Assembly: GCA_029844215.1 (NCBI GenBank)
Contig: CM056729.1
Location: 2,232,001 to 2,296,000 of the forward strand
Reading direction: 5' to 3'
DNA: 64,000 nucleotides
From: Przewalskia tangutica
Taxonomy: Eukaryota; Streptophyta; Magnoliopsida; Solanales; Solanaceae
The notes under the pieces were generated by a model. It saw only the letters and a list, made by a program, of their open reading frames with translations, made no database searches and was not told where the DNA came from. Positions 12,001 through 22,668 of this stretch are shown in pieces. The translations under genes and the position numbers were made by a program. Numbering within the stretch: the stretch's first letter is position 1; the number at the start of each line of letters is the position of its first letter.

Positions 12001-13197
12001 TAATTCGGATTCTAATATTGGTAAGTAAATAAAGGCTGATTCGTGCTTGATTCGACGAGATTCACGCTTGATTTGGCACTGATTCTTACCGCGATTTTGT
12101 GGGCTATTTTCGGTTGATTTCGGGAGCTAATCCTACATCATTTATTTCTGGTACTGATTTTAGTGTTAATTGGTAGGAAATCGTAGTATACATGGAAGGA
12201 AATCTGGGGCGAAATTAGCTAGGGGCGTTGGAGGCTGAGGTTTTAAATTTTAGGGTTCTTGGTTTTGTGCGTTTGAGGGAGACGAGAGAGAAAGGGCTGA
12301 GTGTGGGGTGATGGGCTGATAAGTTAAGGGTGAAGTGAAGGTGAGGGCGTCTGGGCTGAGAGGGAAATAAGGGCAGGTGGGCCGCGATTTTGGGCTTCGG
12401 TAGTGGGTAAGGTATAAAGGGCAGGGGCGAGTGGGCTGGGGTATTATTTAAAGGGGTGAGCTGATTAGGGGAAATAATGGGCTGGGTAGAAGTAGGTTAA
12501 GGTAGTTAGTTTAATTAGGTATTTAATTCTAGTGTTTAATTAGTTAAGGCCTTTAATTAGTTAATTTAGGCTAATGAATTTAGTTAAATTGTTTAGGTGC
12601 TTTATTATAATTATTTAGGTGCTAAATCAGTCTAATTATTTAGGTGCTAAATTAGTCTAATTGTTATAATAAATGCGGGCGTGTCATTTAATTAATGCTT
12701 AATACTTTAGATCATAGCTATTTTTAAAATCTTATTATTATGCATTATTGCGGTTAGATTAAAATTGAATAGAGTTTAGATTAGATTATTTAAATGCTAA
12801 ATGCAAGTATGATATTTAAGAATTATAAAATGACGCTATTAAACGTGTATCAAATTAAAATTGATTTTAAATTACAAATGATTATGAAATTCTCTTGCGT
12901 ATTAATAAATGCGGCTATGCTACTTGACGCGACGTCACTGCTAAATTATTTATTTTATGTATTTATTATTAATTAAGAATCGTTTGATAGAACTTAAAAT
13001 TGATTAATGCGGGCACGGGACTCTAAGTGCTTAATACTCTACGTAAGACGCGGTGCCATTATAAATTGTTTATTTATGCCGGTACTTATGTTTTATCGCT
13101 GCATTTTATTATAAAAAATCATAAAAAATTATTTTACGAAATTAGTCTAATTTTATAGTTGATGACTGGACGGGAGAGTCAAAATTGGGTGTCAACA
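9004..13197 (+). repeat. LARD-1 3' LTR (4194 bp)
   Basis: The second copy of the 4.2 kb LTR, ending GTGTCAACA at 13197. About 10676-11479 shows no difference from the 5' LTR by eye. Other parts differ in dense patches, chiefly where the 5' copy has CAG or CTG and this copy has CG or a small indel (for example around 10205-10450, 11480-11660 and 11780-11965). Confidence 0.88.
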
Positions 13198-15763
13198 GGC
13201 GCCGTGATCAAGTGTTGTGGCGCTGGAGGACTGACAGACATCTCTGATGTTTTGGCGCAGTGGCGCCTCAGCACTGGGTCGCGGTGCTGTCGACGGTGAA
13301 TCAGGAACTTGTTCGCAGGAGTTTTGACGCCACGGCGCTGCCGCTGAAGAAGAACTGCTATGCTCTAGTTGACTTAGTATGATGGGAGAGATGGCAGACT
13401 CGTCAAGAAAAGAGTAATCCGGTTTTTTGAACTTTTTAAGATTCAAAAACGGGAATGTGGTATCGTCGAATGTGACGTGACGAGAGATGTGGATCTGACG
13501 AGTGGACAAGTCATATCATAGATAGCCCCTATGGTTCGGCGGGAAGCCTAGATAGACACAAGGAGTGGACTGGGTGGCTAGTTTGTGAAGGGTAGTAGCG
13601 GCAAGGTTAGGATAGCATAGACAACCAAATATTCAGAGATGATCATAAGCGGTGAGTCTATGATAGAGAATTTCGGTAGGGGTCATATTGTGAAGGGTGC
13701 TAGTTGGGAGAATATTTAGAACGTATTCTGACATTTTAGCAGCATAGACCCAGAAAGATGGAGGTAGGGAGGCATGAATCAAAAGTGTGTGAATCATATT
13801 GTTAATGGTGCGGATAATTCTTTCATCTTTACCGTTTTGTGAGGAGGTGTGGGGGCAGGAGAAGCGAAAGACCATGCCATTATTGGTACAAAACCGGTGA
13901 AACATAGAGTTATTGAATTCACGACTATTATCGCACTGAAAAGATTTTATGCCTTTTTCAAAACTGTGTTTGAATGAATTTACGAAACTCAAGAAATTTA
14001 GAAAAGACTTTCGATTTAAATTTGAGAGGATACAACCAAACAAAGTGAGAAAAATCATCTAGTAAGATAAGATAGTATTTTTGACCGAGAGAACTAGCAA
14101 CAAGTGATGTCCATAAATCGGCATGTATAATATCAATAGGTGCAAAATTAACACTAGTAGATGATTTAGATGAAAGACGAGTATGTTTGCCTAATGAACT
14201 AGAAACGCAGTTTTGGGTAAGCTTCCCATTACAAGTAATGAAATTATTGTCTCTAAGAAAACTAAAAACTGGAGCTCCTGGATGACCAAGCCTATTATGT
14301 CATGTTGAAGAAGAAATGGTCGCTAGAGAGACGGGAGAGCTAGATCTGGCAGCGGAGGGGGAGTGAATGGATATAGATCCCCCGTGCTATTGCATCTTGT
14401 AAGAGGTGTCCCCGTATCAAGATCCTTCACATTGAAACTAAAAAGGGTCAAAATCAATAGAGACAGAATTATTACGAGTGAATTTACGGATAGAGATTAA
14501 ATTTTTAATTACATGTGGGGCATATAGGGTATTTTGAAGTGGGTATGGATTAGGAGGTGGTGTATATGATGTAACAAAACTCTTTACTGGAATGCGGTGA
14601 CCACTACCAACTGTCACAAATTTAGGATGTTTTAAATCAAATAATTTGGGAATATTACCTGCAGTGCGGGTGAGGTGAGAAGTGGCTCTGGAGTCCATGT
14701 ACCAGTTGTTGTCCGGCTGTTGCATGTTGAGACTGCTGAAGGCCTGACCTAATTCAGTGGGTGTCATGTTGGATGAGGGTTGCTGAAACTAGTCGTGCAT
14801 GAGATGGGCCTGCTGCGGGTACTGGACTTGCTGAGGGGCTGGAGCAGGGCCCAATGCACCGTGATCTGAGAACTGGTGGAAGGGTTTCTAGTACTGAAAC
14901 GGCGGCGGCGCTGAACTTATTCTGCGGATACTGTTGTTGATGCTGCTGATTCTGTTGTCCGCGACTCCTGCCACGACCGCAACCTCTTCTGTCGCGGCCC
15001 TTGCCACCCTTGCCACCGCGTCCTTGCTGCGGTTGAGTTTTCTGGCGGCGTTGGATCTTGAGAGCGTTTGACGCCTAACGCGCCGATTGTGCTCATCTCG
15101 CAAGCGCCGAGTTTCTTCGAGCAACAATCGCGGCGAGCTTTGTTAAAGCGGGAAGTGGATGCATGCATTGAATTATGACGGCTAACGTATCATAGTCACC
15201 TCTGGGGAGACCTGCAATCAATTGCAACACCAATTTAGTATCAGAGACAGGCGTGTCAACGTTGAAGAGTTGATCCGACAGGAGTTTCAACTGTCTGCAG
15301 TACTCAGTCATGTTGGAGAAATTTTCAAGGCGTGTATTGTTAAACTGTTCCTCCAAATACACTGCACGAGTGTGCTTGTTATCTTGAAATATTTTCTCCA
15401 AGCGATTTCATAACTCAAGGGCTATGTGCCAGATTTCATGATAGTAAGAAGAAGATCCTGAGAAATACTACCATAAATCCACTGTTTGACGTCGGCGTCT
15501 AGACGACGCCAAGTAGACTCATCAACCTCTAGAGGGCGCGGAACGGTGTCATCAATATGGTCAAGCACGTTATAGAGACATACATGATTACGAAACAGTT
15601 CAACCCAAGGAGAATACTGACTGTTTTCTTGATCAAGAAGAATGGGAATAAAGTTCTTGATATTAGTAACAGTTAGAGCGGGATGAAAAGAGGATGATGA
15701 CATGGTGGTGGGATTGGTGGAGGTTGAAGCATCAGAAGTATTGGAAGAATCCTCAGTAGCCAT
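13198..15763 (-). pseudogene. copia-1 gag-protease-integrase (broken)
   Basis: Starts at the ATG at 15763 (MATEDSSNTSD). It reads through the UBN2-type copia gag (DQENSQYSPWVELF, then KQWIYGSISQDLL), continues at 15401-15093 (LLSDQLFNVDTPVSDTKLVL), and then a basic C-terminus in which the frame is lost at 14890-15130. Protease follows at 14767-14438 with the active site reading MDSRATSH where DTGATSH is expected, so the catalytic Gly is gone. The integrase part at 14058-13633 has QCDNSREFNN and SSQNGKDERIIRTIN. The chain runs to 13198, where LARD-1 interrupts it. A retroelement relic, not a host gene. Confidence 0.88.
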
Positions 15764-15904
15764 TTAGAGAAGAGAGGAAAGGAGTGAAAAACCAAGAATT
15801 TTAGGAAGGAGAGGAGGGAGTGCCGCGGCGAGAATCCCGAGGGGGGGGGGGGGTGGGGGTCGACGGCGGCGGCTTTAGAAGAAAATTGTAGGGTTTTTGT
15901 GTGA

Positions 15905-15918
15905 GGCTCTTGATACCA
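15905..15918 (-). promoter_or_regulatory. copia-1 primer binding site
   Basis: On the minus strand TGGTATCAAGAGCC directly follows the 5' LTR. This matches the initiator tRNA-Met primer site used by most plant copia elements and is identical to the one in copia-2. Confidence 0.88.
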
Positions 15919-16122
15919 TATAAGATGATATTAATCTCTCTTGGGGAGTCTTTCATTAATATCAAAGTATATATAGAGTACAATGTTCATCCCTTATACA
16001 ATAGGAATTCTAAGTCTATACAAAAGAAGAATCGTAGTCTTATCATAATTATATTTACACAATATATGAAAATATTCTAATTATGAATAGGGAATAATAT
16101 TGTCTCTATTTACACATTTACG
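15919..16122 (-). repeat. copia-1 5' LTR (204 bp)
   Basis: The minus-strand read ends ATCATCTTATA before the PBS and starts CGTAAATGTGTAAATAG; the usual first TG has become CG. A TATA element (GTACTCTATATATAC) is present. It is closely similar to the 206-bp LTRs of copia-2. Confidence 0.87.
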
Positions 16123-16259
16123 ATCTCGTTACATTTTATCAAATGATTAGAGATTTTAACGGCCGGAATAAGTGTTCTAGGGAAATACACAAGAATTTGT
16201 ACCTAGTGATGAACATTGAGGTTGTCAGTTCAGGAAATGAGAAGAGTCACAAGATGCGT

Positions 16260-16790
16260 TGAAGAAGAAAACGATTTAACTAGAGATATGAACAATTGAA
16301 CAATATATACAAGTTTTGTCAAATCGGCAGGATTTTTAAATAATTGAGCAACATTGACAAGTTTTATTAATTTGGCAGAACTTGTGAATAATTTAATAAG
16401 ATAAGTCGAACGAAAATAGTACAAAACCTTGCTAGTCCAAAAATCAACAATCGAACAATACTTGCAAGTCTTGTTGATCCAACAAGACTTATGAACAATT
16501 TAAAAAGATGAGTAGAAACTAGAATAATGAAGATAACATCAAGCTTTGCCGGTCTAGAAAGACTTGTGAATAATTGAACAACACATGTAGTTAGTCTTAT
16601 CAATCCAACAAAGATTTATTAATTTAGAAGTAGGTACAATGAGACTGTACTGAAGTCATGTTATGTCGACATAACTTATGAACAAGTCAAGTCTTGCAAA
16701 TCCGACAAATTTATGAATAATTTGAAGATAGATAGACTGAAACTTGTACTAAAGTATGCCTCGCCAATATCACTTGTGAGAGTATAATTT
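16260..16790. repeat. Degenerate tandem repeat block
   Basis: Variants of AACAAGACTTATGAACAATT recur about every 60-95 bp (near 16370, 16485, 16560, 16605, 16670 and 16710) with heavy divergence, each followed by GATGAGTAGAAACT-like text. This looks like an old tandem or satellite-like block. Confidence 0.5.
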
Positions 16791-17894
16791 TTCATTCTTT
16801 CGAATATGTAATATCGAGGCTCTTTAGAACCATTGGTATAAATATATCAAATCAGTCTTGTTTTTCTCCTATGACTATACTTTCTGTGGTAGCATGATCT
16901 TTATGCCTTTTAAAAAAATAGAAATCACGTTTGTACAACACCATTAAACAGAGACAAAAGTTAGCAATCTTAAATGATCCTATTTGCACAAATTATTCTG
17001 GAATACATAGAGAACCGCGTACTAAATTTACCATCTAGCCATCAAACATGTCCAAAAATAGTTAAATCACATAATTCACAATTTCACATAGTGCCAATTG
17101 CCAATTCTAGACTATTGATGGGTACGTCTTGATTTGAATTGACTAACACTCTTGCAACTCACCGTTAAATTAAGCCCATGGGCTCCATCCCTTTCAAACA
17201 ATAATTTCGTGGGCTCCATCTATTGGGCCACTAGAAAGCTAAGCCCACCACTAAAATCTTCGGAGTGGCACTCTCGTAAATAAACCAATGCTGAGATCCT
17301 TTTCGTTTGCTTTTAATAATTTGTAATTTCACTCTCATCTATTACCATATGTTGTTTGTCGCACTATTTTGTTGTTACTGTTTTTTTTTTCCTGAATGTT
17401 CTGTAATATTTTCTTTATTAGTTGTCATGTTTTTTTATTATATATATTTTTTTTATAACTGTTTTGATTTGCTGCACTCGAATCGAGAGTTTTTCAAAAA
17501 TAACATCTTTACATTTAAGAGATAGATGTAAGATATGTGTATAGTCTAACCTCTTTAGACTTCACCCGTAAAATTACACTAGATATGTTTATTGTTGTGT
17601 TTCGCTCTCAATTTGCCAGCAGTTTTTGACACGTGAGAAGTGTCACGTGACTAGATGAATTAGGACCGTTAAAGTACATTCCTCGAGTTGCATTTGTGGG
17701 TCCATATTCACATGAGGATTTGGATGTGGGGCCCACTAAATGAAACAACGGCCCTATGTAATCAAGTATGAGAACGCCGACAAATTAGCTGGATGAAGTG
17801 CAGCAATATTACTTTTAGTTTTCTATTTAAAACATGACCATATTTCTAATATATTTAAAATTTAACCAAATACCTTTTTTTTTTTTTATTTTTC

Positions 17895-17985
17895 CGTTTC
17901 TCACCCGGTGTCGGTATCCTGAAGCTCGACCATATTCAAATTTATGTCGGGTAGAGCTCATTTCTGGAGGAAGGGCTCCTACCAA
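17895..17985. mobile_element. MITE/SINE-like fragment
   Basis: The segment from TCTCACCCGGTGTCGGTATC to GGGCTCCTACCAAGG resembles a dispersed short repeat that I recall from Solanaceae genomes (CCCGGTGTCCGGTACCCGC type). Ends and target duplication are not clear. Confidence 0.35.
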
Positions 17986-18694
17986 GGATAAATACCATAA
18001 ATTTAAAAAGAATAAAAACGTTAGTGATATTATATTTTTGAACTCAATAGAAACACAAAAGTTAATTTTACATTTAGAAATGAAACTTTTGTTGCTTAAA
18101 ATTGAAAAAAAGCATACAATAATTAAAATATAGGAACAAGGCTAAACATTGAACTGTAACTTAATAATACAGGTCTAAACTTTGAACTGTTAAATTCATA
18201 AATATCGTCATTTTTAGTAATTCCAATCTTCTGCTCTTGCCTTCTTTTTCCCCAGAATTAGGATGAAATAAATATTTAGTGTTTACATCTGATACAAAGT
18301 TCATTGATTCTTGATTCAATGGTTATAAAATATTTCAAGAATCAAGGTAGCAAAGTTGATATTACCCATGCAAAAACTGTCATTATATAAACTTATGCAA
18401 AGAAGAAGTGGATGTTTGTTAACTTTAAGTGGCCAAATTTTAAATATTTTGCAAATAATAATTTTACGGAAACTGAAAGTGACTACCTGATGTCAGTTTT
18501 ACTAATTAGTATGCGCTTAATTTGGACTATTATGGTCAAACTTTGATTATATTCTTATACTTGATGCCCTGAAAGTGACTACCTGATGCCCTGAAACTAA
18601 AATTTTAACAGTTATTTTCTTGCTTCAAATAAATAATTATTTTTAAAATATGTCATTTATAGGTATCTTAAACAAATAATTTAACATTTTGAGC

Positions 18695-18870
18695 TAAAAT
18701 TGCAAGGCGAAGCTAGAAGACATGATACTACAGTTCGACTGAATTCAATAGTTTTTGCTCAAATAATATATTTAGGTTAAAAAATCATTAGATATGTACA
18801 AATATTAAATCCAGAACCCAGTTATTAGCAGTTTAAGTCCTCGTTCTAAAGTTAAAAATACATAAAGTTG
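18695..18870. mobile_element. MITE remnant, related to 24357-24512
   Basis: GGCGAAGCTAGAA, then CGACTGAATTCAATAG and a stretch like AAATATTAAATCCAGAACCC. The same order of blocks recurs at 24357-24512 (GGGCGGAGCTAGAATACG to TTAGAACTCAATAACTTAAA). It is a diverged non-autonomous DNA element lying just upstream of the TPR gene promoter. Confidence 0.45.
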
Positions 18871-18937
18871 AAATATTGGCTCGATCCATGACATAACAAC
18901 GTGGGGTTTAAATATAACTTGCCACATTTAATTTTCC

Positions 18938-18947
18938 TTTATAAAAG
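18938..18947 (+). promoter_or_regulatory. TATA box of the TPR-like gene
   Basis: TTTATAAAAG lies 56 bp upstream of the chosen ATG (19003), which would give a short 5' UTR of about 25-35 nt. A second TATA-like string (TTTAAATATAAC) lies about 30 bp further upstream. Confidence 0.5.
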
Positions 18948-19002
18948 GTCAAACTAACTCTGCTACCTCTGCTCCAACTTGGTTGAACTGAGAAAATTAA
19001 GC

Positions 19003-22000
19003 ATGCTTCTTCGAAGTTCTTCAAGTCCATTACCAAAGCAATATTCATGGCTCCCACAATCATCCCCAAAACCAAAATACTTGTTAACATCATCACTCTC
19101 ACAAGAATATTATTTAGTACAAAAGATGTCTAGAGCTTTATCTGAAACTGATCTTAAACTGCTAAACAGGTCATCATCTTCAAGCAACTGTTGCATGGCC
19201 ATGCACAACATACTTCCTATAACAGTTGATGAAGAAACAAATGAAGAGGATAAAGAAGAGGTAGTGTTAACGAAATTTTAGACAATATGATACTACTATG
19301 TTAGAGAGGGTACTGTACATTTATTTACTCAATTATATCTTCAAGACTTCTCTTTACAGGTTGCCCTGATTTTTTTTCGTGAGCTTACTTATACGTCTTC
19401 AACACTGCTCCTTACATGCCGGCAAGATTCTTTTTTCATGGGCTTATTAATTATGTCTTCGTAATGCCCCTTCATGTGCTGTCCTAATTTCATTTTCATG
19501 GGCTTAGATATGTTATCAACATGCACACCCAAATGTAAATATTTTACACTGTCAGGTCATCTAAAAAATATCTATCGGTAAATCTTATAAAAATGTGTGA
19601 CTTAATTTTGAAAATAAGATATATTATCTACTACACCGTATTTCTTTTTTAATGGCCTAGCACATGCAATATTTATTTATAATAAGTGATGGTAAAACTC
19701 AAGCCAAATAGGACATTCGTATGCCTGCTTTGATACTCTATTGAATTACATTTAATGTGAACATCTGATCATTTAAGAACTTAAAATGTTAACATATCAC
19801 AATATACTTTTATTTATTTAATTATATTTTCAACAGGTAAGACTGACAAATGGGTTGATGTTGTTTCCAAATTATGATTTGGAAACGGGGGACGGGCGTG
19901 AAGTCGAGGAAGAGAAACACACGAGGGCAGTGGAACTGGTGGTTGACGGCGGTGGAAGTGGAGGAGCCGGTAGAGGAAAGAAATGTGGTGGTGGAGGTGG
20001 TAGTGATTCTGATGGTGAAAATGATGATGGTTTTGAGGAGGATTCAAATCATGGGAGTGATAGTACTGATTTGTATTACACAAAGCTGATTCAAGCTGAT
20101 CCTGGGAATTCATTGCTTCTTGGAAATTATGCAAGATTCTTGAAAGAGGTATACTAATATAAACTATGCATTTCTTGTATTTTTACCAACATAAATTTAG
20201 ATAGTTGTGCCTTAATAGATTATAGTATAATATTTCTATAGTTGGAGATGTTTGACCGGATACAATTTTTTTAATGTAATTTTTTGACATGTATCAAAAG
20301 TATTCTTCAAACTTGTGGGCTTATAAATCATGTTATTACATTGTATGGCTAAAAAAGTGCCTATGAATGATAGAATACTTAATTTACATGTACCAATAGT
20401 ACCAAATTGTTTTACACTATCAATGATTAAAGAAATAATCCCTTGATTATTTTCATTAATGAAAGAGTATATATACAATTTACAAATTATCATAATAGAA
20501 ACTTATTACTATTCTAGTCCCAAAACCCTATTCTAGTAGTACAAGACTCCTACAACTATGGTAAATGTACAATGCTAATTAAAGTAACCTTTACACTACA
20601 ATATTACAACAATATACACATAATATTTTGACAATCCCGGCTTCTACTGCCCAAGCTCGTGATGGGCTGTTTATCCATACTCTTAACATGGTGGTCCAAT
20701 ATACATAAGTATACACGTGTCTATCTTGTGTATACTTATGTATATTTAACAAGTGAACTTTGACCTATGATAGTGATCGGTCAATTAATATTTTTACCAG
20801 ATTATTAGTCATATACTTATCAAGAGATTATTCATAATTATTTAATAAATAACCTGATTATATAAATATTTTTATTATAATAGCAATACATAAACTTAAA
20901 ACTCAAAAAGAAATAGAGGAGGAGCTTTTAGCAAATGTAAGTAGTGAAGTCCAAGTTCTCTTAAACTTTTTTGTCCTTTTTTTTGTGAAGTACGTACTAA
21001 GTAAAAGTTCCTGTTTGTGCATATCTATTTTATGGCGTAAACATATATATGATCAGTAGGTCTTAATTTAGTGAAAGATTTTGTTTGTAATTTAAAAGAT
21101 ATTAGTAGTATAATATATATAAATTCCAAAACAAAAGTATTGGAGTTGCAAAGATGTTCACTATGTTTCTAAAAATATGTTGTTGATTTTGTAAATTGTA
21201 AACCAAACAGGTCCGTGGAAACTTAGTGAAAGCAGAAGAATATTGTGGGAGAGCAGTTTTGGCAAATCCAAGTGATGGAAATGTACTATCACTATATGGT
21301 GATTTAATTTGGAGATCCCATAAAGATGCCCCTCGTGCTTACAACTACTTTGAAAAAGCTATTAAAGTTGCACCAAACGATTGGTAAGATTCTTATATGA
21401 CATGAAGGAATTAACTACTAACTTTTACCTTATAATAGTATCAGTCTAAATAATTTTTATATTTTTCAATCGTCTGATTTATGAACATGTTATATTATTA
21501 TAGAAGTAAAATGTGGGGATTGTAAATGAGAATTATGAGTAGATGCTTAGTTCATTGGCCAAAAGATGAGGTATATATGAGTCTAATAGTATAAAATACT
21601 AAGCATGTATTTTGTTTTACATTAGATAAATTTGAATAAATATTTTTCCAATTTTATTCTTGACTTTCTTAAAATATGACAGAAGAGTTTTGAAGAAGCT
21701 CATCTTTGTCATTTTATTATTTTATTTCAGGATTAGTGAATTAGGAATTGCTATCCACATTAAGTGTGGTATAAAAATAATACTACGAGTATCAACAATC
21801 ATGGATTTACCAATATCGGATAAAATAATCTCACATTTTATTACGAAATTGTTATCCCTATTCTTGGAATCAAACGACTCATTTTGTTAATCCCACTTTT
21901 TACGGACAATTACCGGTGGTAGTTTAAGTGAGATAATATATAGTATAAAATTTTGCTTACACAGTCAATAAATAGAAGTTAAATTCAATTATGGGTAACC

Positions 22001-22372
22001 TATCACTATATAAACTTAGAATTAGTTACGAAATTTGTCGTTGATCTGTATCTAATAACTTGCAAATAATTTATTTTTTTGACAATCTATCTCTAATATG
22101 TCGCTAAATAGGATTATCGATAGAATTTGCTGTTTAGTTATAAAAACTTTGTGCCACTAATTTCTCTTTTTTAGTTAGTGTATTAGTTTAGGTTAAATTA
22201 AGTGAAGTATGAAACTAACATTAGTGTTTTTCTATGATGCAGTTATGTGTTGGCTTCCTACGCTCACTTTCTTTGGGATGCTCAGGATGAAGAGGAAGAA
22301 AAAGAACAAGAACAAAAACAAGATCAAATGAGCCACAACATTAACTTATCAGAACCTAGTTTCTTCATATAA
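19003..22372 (+). CDS. TPR-like superfamily protein (four exons)
   Basis: Exons by splice signals: 19003-19260, 19837-20148, 21211-21383 and 22243-22372. All introns are GT-AG; phases are 0, 0 and 2; the product is 290 aa. The N-terminus MLLRSSSSP and the SRALSETDLK motif are hallmarks of a plant family of small TPR-like proteins (Arabidopsis At4g32340/At5g20190 type, from memory). A Gly-rich and acidic linker (about 115-155) precedes the conserved part from YYTKLIQADPGNSLLL (about residue 165). TPR-like helix pairs follow (KAEEYCGRAVLANPSDGN, APRAYNYFEKAIKVAPND, then YVLASYAHFLWDA), and the tail is Glu/Gln-rich. Such helices usually bind other proteins; the exact role is unknown. The ATG at 19003 was chosen because it gives the family start; the upstream TTG is not a start. 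No stop or frameshift was found. Confidence 0.9.
19358..19530. repeat. Degenerate 55-60 bp triplicate in intron 1
   Basis: Three successive variants of a unit with TTTTTCATGGGCTTA and a TATGTCTTC-like box (around 19365, 19425 and 19485). It lies inside the first intron of the TPR gene and probably derives from a short interspersed element. Confidence 0.45.
20408..20633 (-). mobile_element. Copia-like LTR fragment in intron 2
   Basis: On the minus strand it starts TGTCAAAATATTATG and ends GTGTAAAACA. It has a TATA-like TGTATATATACTC and a terminal AATCAAGGGATTATTTC, the architecture of short copia/TRIM LTRs. The preceding minus-strand sequence (GTAGAAGCCGGGATTG) could be a polypurine tract. 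No target duplication was found. Confidence 0.4.
20698..20746. other. Perfect 19-bp inverted repeat in intron 2
   Basis: The arm AATATACATAAGTATACAC at 20698-20716 is exactly the reverse complement of 20728-20746, with an 11-nt loop. It would form a stable hairpin in DNA or in the pre-mRNA of the TPR gene. Confidence 0.85.
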
Positions 22373-22399
22373 CTAACTCCCTCTTTAAGTTTAATGTGT

Positions 22400-22400
22400 G

Positions 22401-22437
<37 letters not shown>
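22400..22437. repeat. (TC)n(TA)n microsatellite in TPR gene 3' UTR
   Basis: About nine TC units run into about ten TA units, starting 28 bp after the stop codon. Likely length-polymorphic. Confidence 0.9.
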
Positions 22438-22598
22438 TGTAGCAAAAATATAATTAACCCTCTTAACTCTTTTGTTTTCTGTATATCTTTCACCCTTTTG
22501 GGTAGTTTAACTTTTTTAACCTTTCATTTCACCAGACTACTAAATTTTGACCAAGTTTAGTTTTTGCTCTTTCTTGGCTTGATTGTAATTGAAAAAGA

Positions 22599-22604
22599 AA
22601 TAAA
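22599..22604 (+). terminator. Candidate poly(A) signal of the TPR gene
   Basis: AATAAA in an A-rich and then T-rich context, 227 bp after the stop codon and 65 bp before soloLTR-1. Plant poly(A) signals are loose, so this is only the best match. Confidence 0.4.
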
Positions 22605-22668
22605 ATTTTATTCATGGAAAAAGTCGACTTCGGTGAGTTCGGAAAATATTGTTTGCTTACCTATCGAA

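Larger units (their letters stand above)
1744..13197 (+). mobile_element. LARD-1: large non-autonomous LTR retroelement
   Basis: Two direct repeats of 4195 bp (1744-5938) and 4194 bp (9004-13197) flank 3065 bp of interior with no recognisable gag or pol. Both repeats start TGTCG and end GTGTCAACA. The interior ends in AATCCCCAGTGGAGTCGCCA just before the 3' repeat, a tract I associate from memory with Tat/Ogre-type Ty3/gypsy elements. Long LTRs with a non-coding interior fit the LARD class (large retrotransposon derivative). It is inserted in the integrase-RT linker of copia-1. GGCGC lies at both flanks, but 2 bp away from the TG on the left, so the TSD is only probable. It would depend on enzymes of an autonomous gypsy partner. 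Confidence 0.85.
1..16122 (-). mobile_element. copia-1: Ty1/copia LTR retrotransposon, split by LARD-1
   Basis: A degenerate Ty1/copia element on the minus strand. Reading from 16122 downward: 5' LTR, PBS, gag, protease, integrase, a break at 13198 where LARD-1 is inserted, then the integrase-RT linker, RT and RNase H (1743 down), a polypurine tract, and the first 21 bp of the 3' LTR at the window edge. The coding order PR-INT-RT-RH is that of Ty1/copia. The two halves join in protein order across the insertion, so I treat them as one element. It belongs to the same family as copia-2 (25811-32046): LTR, gag and RT are closely similar by eye. It carries frameshifts and an altered protease site, so it is not autonomous. 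Confidence 0.9.
16123..18937. other. Spacer with degenerate repeats, no gene seen
   Basis: AT-rich DNA between copia-1 and the TPR gene. It holds a degenerate repeat block (16260-16790), a MITE-like piece (17895-17985) and another (18695-18870). The frames here (for example 17834-18133) have no domain and follow poly-T or AT-rich composition. Confidence 0.6.

Noticed and set aside
18979..19002. Upstream TTG start for the TPR gene
   Set aside because: Plant genes start at ATG; the ATG at 19003 gives the MLLRSSSSP N-terminus typical of the family.
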